A stretch of 64,000 nucleotides of DNA, taken from Sinomonas notoginsengisoli (GTDB lineage: Bacteria; Actinomycetota; Actinomycetes; Actinomycetales; Micrococcaceae). The stretch spans positions 1 to 64,000 of the forward strand of contig NZ_JAIZDP010000003.1 of assembly GCF_021554725.1 (NCBI RefSeq). The letters are read 5' to 3'. This document shows, piece by piece, positions 33,419 to 42,310 of this stretch (positions are counted from its first letter, which is position 1; every line of letters starts with the position of its first letter). The notes under the pieces are model-generated. The model made no database searches, was not told where the DNA came from, and saw only the letters and a program-made list of their open reading frames with translations. Both the position numbers and the translations under genes were made by a program.

Positions 33419-34873
33419 ATGACGGCCACTCTCCCCTCTCCGCAGCCACCCACCCCGGCGCTCCCTGCGGTGACCCCGCGAGAAGCCCTCGCCCGGGAAC
33501 TCGAGGCGCGCGGGCGGCGTCGTCTGCGCGGAGCCGACGTGCTCACGGTCGCGGCGTGGAGCTCGGCCGCCGCAGCCGCCGCGCTCTACCTTGCGGACGG
33601 TGCGGCCGGGCAGTTCGGTACCGTGCCCCAGGCGCTCACCGCGATCGGGATCGTCGCCGGGCTTATCGGCACCGACCTTGTGCTCGTGATGCTGCTGCTA
33701 GCGGCGCGCCTGCCGTGGGTCGACCGCGCGATAGGGCACGACCGCGCCATGGCCGTCCACGGCACCCTCGGCAAGCCCGCGCTGTACCTGCTCCTGGCCC
33801 ACATGGCCTTCCTCCTCCTCGGCTACGGCGCATCCGAGGGCCTCAACCCGGTCGCCGAGGGCGTGGCCCTGTGGAATCTCGTGCCGGACATGTGGCTCGC
33901 GTTCATCTCGATGGCAGTGTTCATTGCGGTCGGGGTGACCTCGCTCGTCGCCGTGCGGCGCAGGATGCCATACGAGTTCTGGCACGTGATCCACCTCCTC
34001 ACCTATGCCGCTGTACTCACCGGCCTGCCCCATCAGTTCAGCGTCGGCGGGCTGTTCGCCGAGGGCCATTGGCAGCGGCTCTACTGGGAAGCCTCCTACT
34101 GGGGTGTGGTCGTGACTCTGGCCTGGTTCCGCGTCATCACGCCGCTGGTCCGGACGTGGCGTCACCAGCTCACGGTGACCCGCGTGGTCGAGGAGGCCCC
34201 CGGCGTCGCGAGCATCGAGATGAGCGGCCTGCGCCTGGCCGAGCTCACGGGCGAGGGCGGCCGGTTCTTCATCTGGCGGTTCCTGGCCCCCGGCCTGTGG
34301 TGGCATGCCCATCCTTTCAGCCTCTCGGCGGATCCTGGTGGCAACGCCGTAAAGCACGGCCTCAGGATCACCGTCCGCGGCCTCGGCAGCGGCAGCGCCG
34401 CCCTCAGGAGGATGCGCCCGGACACGAAGGTGGCCATCGCTGGCCCGTACGGCAACTTCACCCACTCGTCCCGCACGCGTCCGGGTCTGGTGCTCGTCGG
34501 CTCGGGCATCGGCATCACCCCGATCCGCGCACTGCTCGAGCGGGCCGAATTCGCCCCCGGGGACGCGACCGTGATCCTGAGGGCCGGGGCACAGGACAGG
34601 CTGTACCTGCGCGAAGAGATCGCCGGGCTGTGCCGAGCCCGCGGAGCCGTGCTGTACGAGCTTGTGGGGCACCGGGCGCGGGCCTCCGCCTGGCTCCCCA
34701 GCCATCAGTCCGGCCTGCACCTGACCGACTACCTCCCGCCCGGGGCTCCCCCGCTCGCCGACTCCGACCTCTACGTCTGCGGCCCCCGCAACTGGTCCGA
34801 TGCGGTACTTGCCGACGCCAAGGCCGCCGGCGCCCGCGACGCCCAGCTCCATCGCGAAAGGTTCGACTGGTGA
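33419..34873 (+). CDS. Ferric-reductase-like transmembrane flavoprotein
   Basis: About 484 residues. Six helices (residues about 40-250) form a ferric-reductase-like haem domain with histidines in the helices HGTLGKPALYLLLAH and FWHVIHLLTY. The C-terminal half is a ferredoxin-NADP-reductase-like module: HPFSLSADPGG (FAD), GPYGNF, LVGSGIGITPIRALLE (NAD(P)) and YVCGPRNW. It would pass electrons from NAD(P)H across the membrane. GGGAGAG precedes the ATG at 33419. The stop overlaps the FMN-binding protein gene (GTGA), and apbE follows: a flavin-transfer operon. Confidence 0.87.
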   Translation: MTATLPSPQPPTPALPAVTPREALARELEARGRRRLRGADVLTVAAWSSAAAAAALYLADGAAGQFGTVPQALTAIGIVAGLIGTDLVLVMLLLAARLPWVDRAIGHDRAMAVHGTLGKPALYLLLAHMAFLLLGYGASEGLNPVAEGVALWNLVPDMWLAFISMAVFIAVGVTSLVAVRRRMPYEFWHVIHLLTYAAVLTGLPHQFSVGGLFAEGHWQRLYWEASYWGVVVTLAWFRVITPLVRTWRHQLTVTRVVEEAPGVASIEMSGLRLAELTGEGGRFFIWRFLAPGLWWHAHPFSLSADPGGNAVKHGLRITVRGLGSGSAALRRMRPDTKVAIAGPYGNFTHSSRTRPGLVLVGSGIGITPIRALLERAEFAPGDATVILRAGAQDRLYLREEIAGLCRARGAVLYELVGHRARASAWLPSHQSGLHLTDYLPPGAPPLADSDLYVCGPRNWSDAVLADAKAAGARDAQLHRERFDW

Positions 34874-35385
34874 GAACACGAGCAGCCATCTCCGCCTCCC
34901 TCGCCTCGCTGGGCATCCTTGCCGTCGGCTGGCAGGCGGGAGCCAACGCCCTCCAGGCCCAGGCAACCGGGGCACCCGAGAGGACCGCGGGAACCGGAGC
35001 CGCGGGAACCGGCACCGCGGGCGCTGGCACGGGAAGCACGACGCCGAGCGGCGCCTCGGGTGCGTCCGGCGCCTCGGGCCAGGCCGCCACCGGCGCACAG
35101 GCCAGGGCCCAGAGCACCTTTGCCGGTCAGTCCGTCTCGACCCGCTTCGGCACCGTCCAAGTCCAGATCACGGTCCAGAACGGCAAGATCACCGAGGTGA
35201 CCGCACTCCATCTGACCGATGCCGAGCGGCGGTCGCAGATGATCAGCGCCCAGGCGGCCCCGATCCTGCGCTCCGAAGTGCTCCAAGCGCAGTCGGCCAA
35301 CGTCCACACGGTCAGCGGCGCCACCGTTACCTCCGATGCCTATCTCACGTCCCTTCAAGCGGCCCTCGATGCTGCCCACCTCTGA
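34870..35385 (+). CDS. FMN-binding domain protein, substrate of ApbE
   Basis: A 171-residue exported protein starting at GTG 34870. An N-terminal signal/anchor (LASLGILAVGW) is followed by a Gly/Thr/Ala linker (about 35-80) and an FMN_bind domain (about 85-171). The flavinylation motif SGATVTSDAY is present, with Thr152 the likely covalent FMN site. It probably accepts electrons on the outer membrane face from the ferric-reductase-like protein. It overlaps both neighbours. Confidence 0.88.
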   Translation: MRTRAAISASLASLGILAVGWQAGANALQAQATGAPERTAGTGAAGTGTAGAGTGSTTPSGASGASGASGQAATGAQARAQSTFAGQSVSTRFGTVQVQITVQNGKITEVTALHLTDAERRSQMISAQAAPILRSEVLQAQSANVHTVSGATVTSDAYLTSLQAALDAAHL

Positions 35386-36256
35386 AACACGCGCCCCCGC
35401 CCTGCGCGCCCGGACCTTCCTCTGCATGGGCACGGTCGTGAGCCTGACGGTGCCTGTGCCGCACGGTTCCGACGAGGCCGGAACGGCTGGTCACCGGCTC
35501 GACACCGCAGTCTCCGTCGTCGAGGATCAATTCGGGGCGCTCGAGGCGCAGTTCAGCCTGTTCGTCCCTGCCTCGGAGGCGAGCCGGATCGTGCGCGGTG
35601 AGCTCTCCCTGACGCAGGCGAGCCCCCTCATGCAGGAGATGTACAACGATGCGGTCGGCTGGCGGCACCGCACTGACGGCGCATTCACCCCCGAGCGGCC
35701 CGACGGCGCGCTCGATCTCAGCGGGCTCGTCAAGGGGTACGCGATCGCCGAGGCAGGGAGGTCCCTCGCGGCCTCGGGGCTGCACGACTGGTGCCTCAAT
35801 GCCGGTGGCGACGTTCTCGTCTCCGGCTCGCCGGCGGCGTCGGGCTCCTCGGCCCCCGCATGGCTCGCAGGCATTGTGGACCCCGCAGACCGCAGGACGC
35901 TGGTGGGCGCGTATCCCCTCGGAGGCGCAGCAGCCCATCGACTGGCCCTCGCGACGTCCGGCTCGGCCGAGCGCGGCGACCACATCTGGACCGTCGGCAT
36001 GCGCGGTGGTCCCGGCCGTGCGGGCGGTGCAGCCCGGCCCGAGTTCGTCCAAGTGAGCGTGGCGGCCGAGGACATCGTCACCGCGGACGTGCTCGCCACC
36101 GCAATCGTGGCTGGCGGCCGCGCCACTCTTGATGCCGTCACCTCGCGCTGGGACGTGGAGGTGCTGGCCATGGCGCACGACGGCGCGCTGCTCGCCACGC
36201 CGGGATTCCGCGCCCCGAGCGCGGTGCAGCTTCCCTGCGCGGCGATGCGCCCCTAG
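35369..36256 (+). CDS. apbE: FAD:protein FMN transferase
   Basis: About 295 residues, ApbE family. CMGTVVSLTVP near the start, LDLSGLVKGYAIAEAGRSL, NAGGDVLVSG and DHIWTVGM with nearby Asp/Thr for Mg2+ give the usual order of motifs. It hydrolyses FAD and attaches FMN to a Thr in partner proteins, here clearly the FMN_bind protein encoded just upstream. The start is uncertain (ATG 35369 or 35336); both overlap the previous gene. Confidence 0.9.
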   Translation: MLPTSETRAPALRARTFLCMGTVVSLTVPVPHGSDEAGTAGHRLDTAVSVVEDQFGALEAQFSLFVPASEASRIVRGELSLTQASPLMQEMYNDAVGWRHRTDGAFTPERPDGALDLSGLVKGYAIAEAGRSLAASGLHDWCLNAGGDVLVSGSPAASGSSAPAWLAGIVDPADRRTLVGAYPLGGAAAHRLALATSGSAERGDHIWTVGMRGGPGRAGGAARPEFVQVSVAAEDIVTADVLATAIVAGGRATLDAVTSRWDVEVLAMAHDGALLATPGFRAPSAVQLPCAAMRP

Positions 36257-36322
36257 GCCAACACGCCCTCGGCCCTGGCCAGGAAGGAGTCCGCCTCCAC
36301 CTCGGGCGAGAGCTCCTGGGCG

Positions 36323-37162
36323 CTACGTGGGAAGGCGCCCTCCGAGCAGCCGCGTGGCCTGTTCCGCCGCCTCCACGAGGTGATCCACCCACAAGCGGCA
36401 CTTCTCCGGAGTGACGCGCAACGACGGCCCGCTCACGCTCAGCGCGCCTACGAGGTCACCCATCGAGTCGAAGACCGGGGCGGCGAGCCCAGTGGCGCCC
36501 TCGTCACGCTCGTCGGAGGTGACCGAGTAGCCCTCGCGGCGCGTCTGCTCGACATCGCCGCGCAGCCGGGCCGGATCGGTGATCGTGTGCTCCGTGAGCC
36601 GCTCGAGCCGGGACGAGAGGGCGGCCCGCTCCGCCCGCGGGTCCCAGGCCATGAGGACCCTGCCCGCCGAGCCGGCATGCAGGGGCAGGATCTTGCCGAC
36701 GTGCATCTCGCGGCGGAGCGCATGGCGGGTCTCCGCCATCGCGACGCACACCCGCACCTCTCCCTCGAGGCGGAACAGCGCCGCGGTCTCGCCGGTCTCG
36801 TCGCGGAGGTCCTCGAGCACGGGCTTGATGATCTCGAGCTCGTCGAGGCCCCGGGTGGCAGGGGCGGCCCAGTAGGCGAGCTTCACACCGACACGGACCC
36901 TGTCCCCCTCCCGGTCCAGGAACTCCTCGGCCACGAGATTGGCAACGAGCCGCTGCACGGTCGAGGTGGGGTAGCCCGTCACGGCATGGATTTCCGAGAG
37001 CGTTAGCGCCGGGCGGGACAGCGAGAAGGCGTCGAGAATTCCCCGGATCTTCCCAAGCACGAGCAGGGGCTTCACTCCAGGAGACAGGTCACGCCCTCCC
37101 TCACGGCGCCCTGGCGGAGCCTGGACCTCGCTGTCCTCCCAGTCCTGGTCTGATGCGCTCAT
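36323..37162 (-). CDS. IclR-family transcriptional regulator
   Basis: About 279 residues. The winged helix (KIRGILDAFSLSRPALTLSEIHAVTGYPTSTVQRLVANLV) is followed by the IclR effector domain with HAGSAGRVLMAW and GATGLAAPVFDSMGDLVGALSVSGP. I start at ATG 37162, where GAAGGG lies five bases upstream; upstream residues in frame look non-coding. It is convergent with apbE. There is no adjacent catabolic operon to suggest its target. Confidence 0.87.
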   Translation of the reverse strand: MSASDQDWEDSEVQAPPGRREGGRDLSPGVKPLLVLGKIRGILDAFSLSRPALTLSEIHAVTGYPTSTVQRLVANLVAEEFLDREGDRVRVGVKLAYWAAPATRGLDELEIIKPVLEDLRDETGETAALFRLEGEVRVCVAMAETRHALRREMHVGKILPLHAGSAGRVLMAWDPRAERAALSSRLERLTEHTITDPARLRGDVEQTRREGYSVTSDERDEGATGLAAPVFDSMGDLVGALSVSGPSLRVTPEKCRLWVDHLVEAAEQATRLLGGRLPT

Positions 37163-37283
37163 GGAAGCCCTTCGTGCAAAGCGTGACGGCGGATGTGGCG
37201 AGTCTATCGTCGAGGGCGAGAAGGCCTCAGGCGGCGCCTCGCGTCCCATGCCACAGAGGCCTTGAGACAGGGCGAGGCGCGGA

Positions 37284-38051
37284 TCAGAGGCGGGTGGGCT
37301 GCGGATACTTGGGGCTCAGCCCGTCGCCCGAGGAGCGGCCCGTGACGCGCCGCACCATCCACGGCCACGCGTATTCCCGCGTCCAGGCTGCATTGGCCCG
37401 GAACCGCTCGATGCGGCTCAGCTTCGGCAGCGGTACAGCCTCGGGGACCTCGGCGAGGCCCTCGTGCTCGAGCAGCTCGAGCACGCGGTTGGCCATCGTC
37501 GCATGGCCCAACGCGGACATGTGCATACGGTCCACGTCCCACATGCGCCAGTCCTGGAACTCGTGGAACCGCCAGTAGTCCACGATTGGTGTCCCGCGGC
37601 GGTCGGCGATCCAGCGGACCTGTTCGTTGTAGATGGCCGTGCGGCCCCGCATCGCGCCGAAGACCTTGGACGAGCCCGCGTCGAAGCCGGTGAAGAGCAG
37701 CACCCGGGCTCCCGAGTCAGCGAGCCGTCCCACCGCGACGTCGTATTCCTCCATGAGGGCGTCGATGTCCACCTTCGGCCGGAGAATGTCATTCGCCCCC
37801 GCGTACATCGTCACGAGGGTGGGACGCAGCGCGAGAGCGGGCTCGATCTGCTCGGCGAGGATCTGGCGGATCTTGCGCCCTCGGATCGCGAGGTTCGCGT
37901 ACCCGAGATCCGGATCGGCCCGCTGGAGCTGCTCGGCCACCCGGTCCGCCCAGCCGCGCACGCCGTTGGGGCGCGACGGGTCGGCGTCGCCCACGCCCTC
38001 GGTGAAGGAATCGCCGAGGGCCACGAAGCGGGAGGTGAAGGACTCGCTCAC
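37284..38051 (-). CDS. SGNH/GDSL hydrolase
   Basis: A 255-residue SGNH hydrolase. GDSFTEGVGD carries the nucleophilic Ser, ANLAIRG the block II Gly, YAGANDIL the block III Asn and DRMHMSALGH the Asp-His pair. There is no signal peptide. It probably removes acyl groups from sugars or lipids in the cytoplasm. Its start overlaps the MarR gene stop by four bases, so the regulator probably controls it. A paralogue lies at 51574. Confidence 0.88.
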   Translation of the reverse strand: MSESFTSRFVALGDSFTEGVGDADPSRPNGVRGWADRVAEQLQRADPDLGYANLAIRGRKIRQILAEQIEPALALRPTLVTMYAGANDILRPKVDIDALMEEYDVAVGRLADSGARVLLFTGFDAGSSKVFGAMRGRTAIYNEQVRWIADRRGTPIVDYWRFHEFQDWRMWDVDRMHMSALGHATMANRVLELLEHEGLAEVPEAVPLPKLSRIERFRANAAWTREYAWPWMVRRVTGRSSGDGLSPKYPQPTRL

Positions 38052-38578
38052 GGTGCCTCCCCGCCGTCGTGCGCTGCCGTACCCAGAAGGCGCTGGCGAG
38101 AGGGGTCGCGGAAGATCCAGCTCTCGTCCTGCAGGCGCCCCACGATCTTCTCCCCGATGGCGGAGAGCCGCGCCACATCCTCCGGACCGAGGGCATCGAA
38201 GACGAGCTGCCGCACTCGCTCCACGTGCTCCGGGGCGAGGTCCACGATCGTCTCCCAGCCGGCGTCGGTGAGATGCGCGGTGGTGACGCGGGCGTCGTCG
38301 GGCGAGGGCTGGCGGTCAATCCAGCCGCGCGCCTGGAGCTTCGTCACCACGTGCGAGAGCCGCGAGAGCGACGCCGACGTCCGGGACGCGAGCTCCTTCA
38401 TCGGCAGCATGCGGCCCTCGGCCTCCGAGAGCATCGCAAGCACGTTGTAGTCGAACAGGGACAGCTTGTTCAGCTGCGTCAGGTGCGCGTCCAGCGCGGC
38501 AGGCAGCAGGGTGTTCACGCTCAGCAGGGCAAGCCAGGCGCGGCGTTCCTGGGCACTGAGCCAGCGGGGTTCAGTCAC
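38048..38578 (-). CDS. MarR-family regulator
   Basis: About 176 residues with the MarR winged helix: LFDYNVLAMLSEAEGRMLPMKELASRTSASLSRLSHVVTKLQARGWIDR, then the wing with SPDDARVTTAHLTDAG. The start is most likely GTG 38578 (VTEPRWLSAQERRAW); no strong ribosome-binding site is visible. It forms an operon with the SGNH hydrolase. Confidence 0.85.
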   Translation of the reverse strand: MTEPRWLSAQERRAWLALLSVNTLLPAALDAHLTQLNKLSLFDYNVLAMLSEAEGRMLPMKELASRTSASLSRLSHVVTKLQARGWIDRQPSPDDARVTTAHLTDAGWETIVDLAPEHVERVRQLVFDALGPEDVARLSAIGEKIVGRLQDESWIFRDPSRQRLLGTAAHDGGEAP

Positions 38579-38772
38579 GGATACCAAGCATAGGCTGTCC
38601 GGATGCCATCGGTTCGCCGACCTGCACGGTGCCCATGGATGCAGTCGACGCCAACCGCAAGGGGCACCACCCGGCGGCACCCCGGCGTCGAGTCGCTCCT
38701 CGCCTAGCAGCCCGGATCGTCCTAGCCTGTCCCCGACGGTCTCCACGCATTCCCACCAGGTTAGGACAGGCC

Positions 38773-40104
38773 ATGGCCCCAGGACTCGCGGGCGTCGACC
38801 ACATCGTGGTCCTCATGCTCGAGAACCGCTCGTTCGACCACATGCTCGGGTACCTCTACCACTCCGCCGGGAACATCTCGCCGAGCGGATCACCGTTCGA
38901 AGGCCTCACGGGCTCGGAGAACTGCCCCGGCCCAGACGGCAAACCCGTGTCCGTCTACCCCATCACCCCGACAACGCCGAACGCCAATTTCATGCCCGGC
39001 GCGGATCCGGGCGAGGGCTTCGCCAAGGCCAACAACCAGCTCTTCGGGACCACGAACCCCAGCCCCGGTGCGGTTCCCTCAATGACCGGATTCGTGACCG
39101 ACTACGCCCAGGCCATCAAGGACAACCAGGCCAAGAAGTGGTACGTGGTCCCAGGCACGGCGCCCGGCTGGATCATGGGGTGCTTCGCCCCTGAGACGCT
39201 GCCGGTGCTCAGCGGCCTCGCTCGCGGTTTCGCGGTCTGCGACCATTGGTTCAGCTCCGTGCCCACGGAAACCATGCCAAACCGGGCCTTCACCTGCGCG
39301 GCGACGAGCCAAGGCCACATGGACGACGTGACGAAGTCCTACACTGTGCCGAGCATCTTCGGGGCCCTCGCCCAGCACGGGCTCGCATGGAAGATCTACG
39401 GTTACAGCAAGCCTCCCCTCACGCGACTCAACTTCCCGGACACACAGAAGGCGGTCGCCCCCAACATCGGCCTGTTCAAGGACTTCCAGGCGGACGCGGC
39501 TGCTGGCACGCTCCCCGCGTTCGCCTTCGTCGAGCCGAGCTGGAGTTCCGCCGGCAACAGCCAGCACCCCAACTACAGCATGGCCGCCGGAGAACAGCTC
39601 ATCCTCGACACGTACCGCGCGCTGCGCTCTGGGCCAGCGTGGGGCAAGACCCTGCTGATCGTGACCTACGACGAGCACGGCGGCTGCTACGACCACGTCC
39701 CCCCGCCCTCCGGCGCAACCCCGCCAGACCCCTCCCCGGGCGAGTTCGGCTTCGACTTCACCCGCTTTGGCCCGCGGGTCCCCGCCGTCCTCGTGAGCCC
39801 GCTCATCCCGGCCGGGACCGTGTTCCGCGTGCCCACGGGCTCGATGCCGCTTGACCACACGAGTATCCTCGCAACCGTCGAACGCCGGTTCGGGATCCCG
39901 CCCCTGACCCGTCGCGATGCCGCGGCACCCGACATCGGCGCCGCCCTCACGCTCTCGGCTCCCCGCACGGACGACCCGCTCGCCGGGGTGTCGGCGCCCC
40001 CGGCGCCGCCCATCCCCGCCGCGCTCGTGGCCACGCCGTCGCATCTGGCAGAGGTGCGGGATGAGCTTGCGGCACGGTTCGCGCCATCCGCGTCAGAAGG
40101 GTGA
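38773..40104 (+). CDS. Phospholipase C-type phosphoesterase (alkaline phosphatase family)
   Basis: About 443 residues, phosphoesterase family PF04185. IVVLMLENRSFDHMLGYL at the start is the NRSFDHM metal site, then GPDGKPV, TYDEHGGCYDHVPPP and LDHTSILATVE with further metal ligands. It hydrolyses phosphodiesters such as phosphatidylcholine. Unlike many secreted homologues it has no signal peptide from the ATG at 38773; the upstream in-frame 48 codons do not resemble one. An inverted repeat of the genome's iterated 12-mer follows the stop. Confidence 0.87.
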   Translation: MAPGLAGVDHIVVLMLENRSFDHMLGYLYHSAGNISPSGSPFEGLTGSENCPGPDGKPVSVYPITPTTPNANFMPGADPGEGFAKANNQLFGTTNPSPGAVPSMTGFVTDYAQAIKDNQAKKWYVVPGTAPGWIMGCFAPETLPVLSGLARGFAVCDHWFSSVPTETMPNRAFTCAATSQGHMDDVTKSYTVPSIFGALAQHGLAWKIYGYSKPPLTRLNFPDTQKAVAPNIGLFKDFQADAAAGTLPAFAFVEPSWSSAGNSQHPNYSMAAGEQLILDTYRALRSGPAWGKTLLIVTYDEHGGCYDHVPPPSGATPPDPSPGEFGFDFTRFGPRVPAVLVSPLIPAGTVFRVPTGSMPLDHTSILATVERRFGIPPLTRRDAAAPDIGAALTLSAPRTDDPLAGVSAPPAPPIPAALVATPSHLAEVRDELAARFAPSASEG

Positions 40105-40108
40105 GGGG

Positions 40109-40138
40109 CGCACGACGGCGCCCGCTCGCCGTCGTGCG
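40109..40138 (+). terminator. Inverted pair of the iterated 12-mer, terminator-like
   Basis: CGCACGACGGCG (40109-40120) and its exact complement CGCCGTCGTGCG (40127-40138) form a 12-bp hairpin with a 6-base loop, four bases after the phosphoesterase stop. No U-run follows. The same 12-mer recurs elsewhere in the window. Confidence 0.65.
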
Positions 40139-40170
40139 TCCGACGTTCTGGCTCCGCAGCACCCGGCCCT

Positions 40171-40268
40171 GTGCCTTCCTGCTCGGATGGGGGCGCGGCC
40201 TCGGCGTGTCATCGCTCGACTCGCCGACGGCACGCCCATCCCCCACGCCCGTCCGAGCAGGAAGGCAC
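40171..40268. repeat. 17-bp perfect inverted repeat with 64-base loop
   Basis: GTGCCTTCCTGCTCGGA (40171-40187) pairs exactly with TCCGAGCAGGAAGGCAC (40252-40268). It fills the intergenic region before the LLM oxidoreductase. The loop also holds a G-run and a complementary C-run (GATGGGGGCG / CGCCCATCCCC), which would extend the fold. Confidence 0.75.
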
Positions 40269-40304
40269 GCACGGGATGGAACGCGCGGGAATGCAGAAGC
40301 GATG

Positions 40305-40318
40305 CTTGAATGTTCAAG
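40305..40318 (+). promoter_or_regulatory. Palindromic operator before the LLM oxidoreductase gene
   Basis: CTTGAA-TG-TTCAAG is a perfect palindrome six bases before the ATG at 40324. TTGAANNTTCAA sites are typical of MarR-type repressors. Confidence 0.55.
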
Positions 40319-40323
40319 TGAGT

Positions 40324-41382
40324 ATGGACTTCGGTATCTTCACCTTCGGCGAGCTCACCCGCGATCCCTCCGGCAACACGCGCCCGGCGGCAGAACGCAT
40401 CGATGAGACGATCCGACTGGCCAAGCTCGCGGACGAGGCCGGCCTCGACATCGTGGGACTCGGCGAGCATCATCGGCACGACTTCGCGTTCTCTGCGCCC
40501 GAGATCGTCCTCGCGGCGATCGCCCGGGAGACCAAGCGCATCAGGCTCACCACAGCTGTCACCGTCCTCTCGACCCAGGACCCCGCCCGGGTCTTCGAGC
40601 AGTTCGCGACGCTGGACATCGTCTCGAGCGGCCGCGCCGAGATCATCGCCGGGCGCGGCGTGTTCCCCGAGTCGTTCCCGCTCTTCGGCTACGACCCCGC
40701 GAACTACGACGCGCTCTTCGAGGACAAGCTCGAGCTGCTGCTGCAGATGCGCGAGCAGCCGAACGTCACCTGGCCGGCCAATGGTGCGGACGGTTCCCCC
40801 GCCGCCAAGCGCGCCCACCACGCGCTACGCGATGCCGCCATCGCGCCGCGCCCTGTCCAGGAGCGCCTGCCGATCTGGCGCGGCGTGGGCGGCACGCCCT
40901 CGAGCTTTGTCCGCGCCGGCCAGGCTGGCCTCCCGCTCTTCCTCGCGCTCCTCTCGGGCCACCAGCACTTCGCCCGCCTCGTGGACCTCTACCGCACGGC
41001 CGGAGCGCAGGCCGGCCACGCGGCGTCGACCCTCAAGGTCGGAACCGGGAGCCACTTCTTCGCGGCGCCCACGTCCCAGGAAGCGCATGACACGTTCTAC
41101 CCGCACTACGCCGCGTACATTGAACAGAACATGCCGCGACCCGCAGGCAGGTTCCCACGCGAGCACTTCGAGGCGTGGGCCGGGCCGGGCGGCGGCCTGC
41201 TCGTAGGCAGCCCCGCCCAGATCACCGAACGGATCCTCGCGACGCACGAGGCGCTCGGCACGAGCCGGTTCATGGCCCAGGTGGGCCTCGGCACACTGCC
41301 GTTCGCCGAGACCGCGGCTTCCGTGGAGTTGTTGGCCACCGAGATTGTGCCCGCGGTAAAGAAGGCCCTCGGCGAGAACTGA
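40324..41382 (+). CDS. LLM-class flavin-dependent oxidoreductase
   Basis: About 352 residues, a luciferase-like TIM-barrel. MDFGIFTFGEL, LGEHHRHDFAFSAPE, RIRLTTAVTVLSTQDPARVFEQFATLD and AEIIAGRGVF are standard for FMN-dependent luciferase-like monooxygenases in the group lacking F420 signatures. The ATG at 40324 directly follows a palindromic operator; longer frames run through the repeat region and are not credible. The substrate is unknown. Confidence 0.88.
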   Translation: MDFGIFTFGELTRDPSGNTRPAAERIDETIRLAKLADEAGLDIVGLGEHHRHDFAFSAPEIVLAAIARETKRIRLTTAVTVLSTQDPARVFEQFATLDIVSSGRAEIIAGRGVFPESFPLFGYDPANYDALFEDKLELLLQMREQPNVTWPANGADGSPAAKRAHHALRDAAIAPRPVQERLPIWRGVGGTPSSFVRAGQAGLPLFLALLSGHQHFARLVDLYRTAGAQAGHAASTLKVGTGSHFFAAPTSQEAHDTFYPHYAAYIEQNMPRPAGRFPREHFEAWAGPGGGLLVGSPAQITERILATHEALGTSRFMAQVGLGTLPFAETAASVELLATEIVPAVKKALGEN

Positions 41383-41401
41383 GGCGGCTAGCGTAGACGG
41401 C

Positions 41402-42301
41402 ATGACTTCAGGCGCCGGACGCTTCGCCCCCAGCCCGTCCGGGGAGCTGCACGTGGGCAATCTCCGCACGGCGCTGCTCGCCTGGCTCTTCGCCCGCTCC
41501 ACGGGCCGCCGGTTCATCCTGCGGATCGAGGATCTGGACCGCGCCCGCGCGGGGGCCGAGGAAGTCCAACTGCGCGACCTCGCCGCCGTCGGCCTCGACT
41601 GGGACGGCGAGGTGGTCCGGCAGACCGAGCGGGGCGCGTTGTATGAGGACGCAATCGCCCGGCTCTCCGCCGCAGGCCTCACCTACGAGTGCTACTGCAC
41701 CCGACGCGAGATCCAAGAGGCCCCGAGCGCCCCGCACGCGCCGCAGGGCGCGTACCCCGGGAGATGCCGCGACCTCACCGAGGCGGAGCGCGCACGACGC
41801 CGCGCGGAACGGCCGGCGGCCCTGCGCCTACGCGCCTCGGTCACCGAGTGGACTGTGACGGATGTACTGCACGGGCAGTACTCGGGCGTGGTGGACGACT
41901 TCGTGCTGCGCCGCAACGACGGTGTGGTGGCGTACAACCTCGCGGTGGTCGTGGACGATGCCGCCCAGGGCGTCGACCAGGTAGTCCGCGGCGACGACCT
42001 CCTCTCCTCTGCTCCGCGCCAGGCCTACCTCGCCAGCCTTCTCGGCGGCTCGGTGCCCGAGTACGCGCATGTTCCCCTAGTGCTCAACCCCGCGGGCAAA
42101 CGGCTGGCCAAGCGCGACGGCGCCGTGACCCTGGCCGCCCTGACCAGCGCAGGGGTAGGTGCCGAGCGGGTGACGGCGTTGCTGCTCGAGTCCCTCGGGC
42201 TGCCACCCACGCCGCAGGGAGCGCTCCGGGCATTCCAGCCCGGAGCGCTCCCCCGCGAGCCGTGGATCCTGGACCCGCAGGAGCTGACTCCCAGGACGTG
42301 A
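41402..42301 (+). CDS. gluQRS: Glutamyl-queuosine tRNA(Asp) synthetase
   Basis: A 299-residue truncated class I synthetase without an anticodon-binding domain. FAPSPSGELHVGN holds the HIGH-type motif; RIEDLDRAR, CYCTRREI...YPGRCRDL (zinc ligands) and KRLAKRDG (KMSKS-like) follow. It attaches glutamate to the queuosine base of tRNA(Asp). It is 19 bases downstream of the LLM gene on the same strand. Confidence 0.93.
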   Translation: MTSGAGRFAPSPSGELHVGNLRTALLAWLFARSTGRRFILRIEDLDRARAGAEEVQLRDLAAVGLDWDGEVVRQTERGALYEDAIARLSAAGLTYECYCTRREIQEAPSAPHAPQGAYPGRCRDLTEAERARRRAERPAALRLRASVTEWTVTDVLHGQYSGVVDDFVLRRNDGVVAYNLAVVVDDAAQGVDQVVRGDDLLSSAPRQAYLASLLGGSVPEYAHVPLVLNPAGKRLAKRDGAVTLAALTSAGVGAERVTALLLESLGLPPTPQGALRAFQPGALPREPWILDPQELTPRT

Positions 42302-42310
42302 CCTCTGAGC

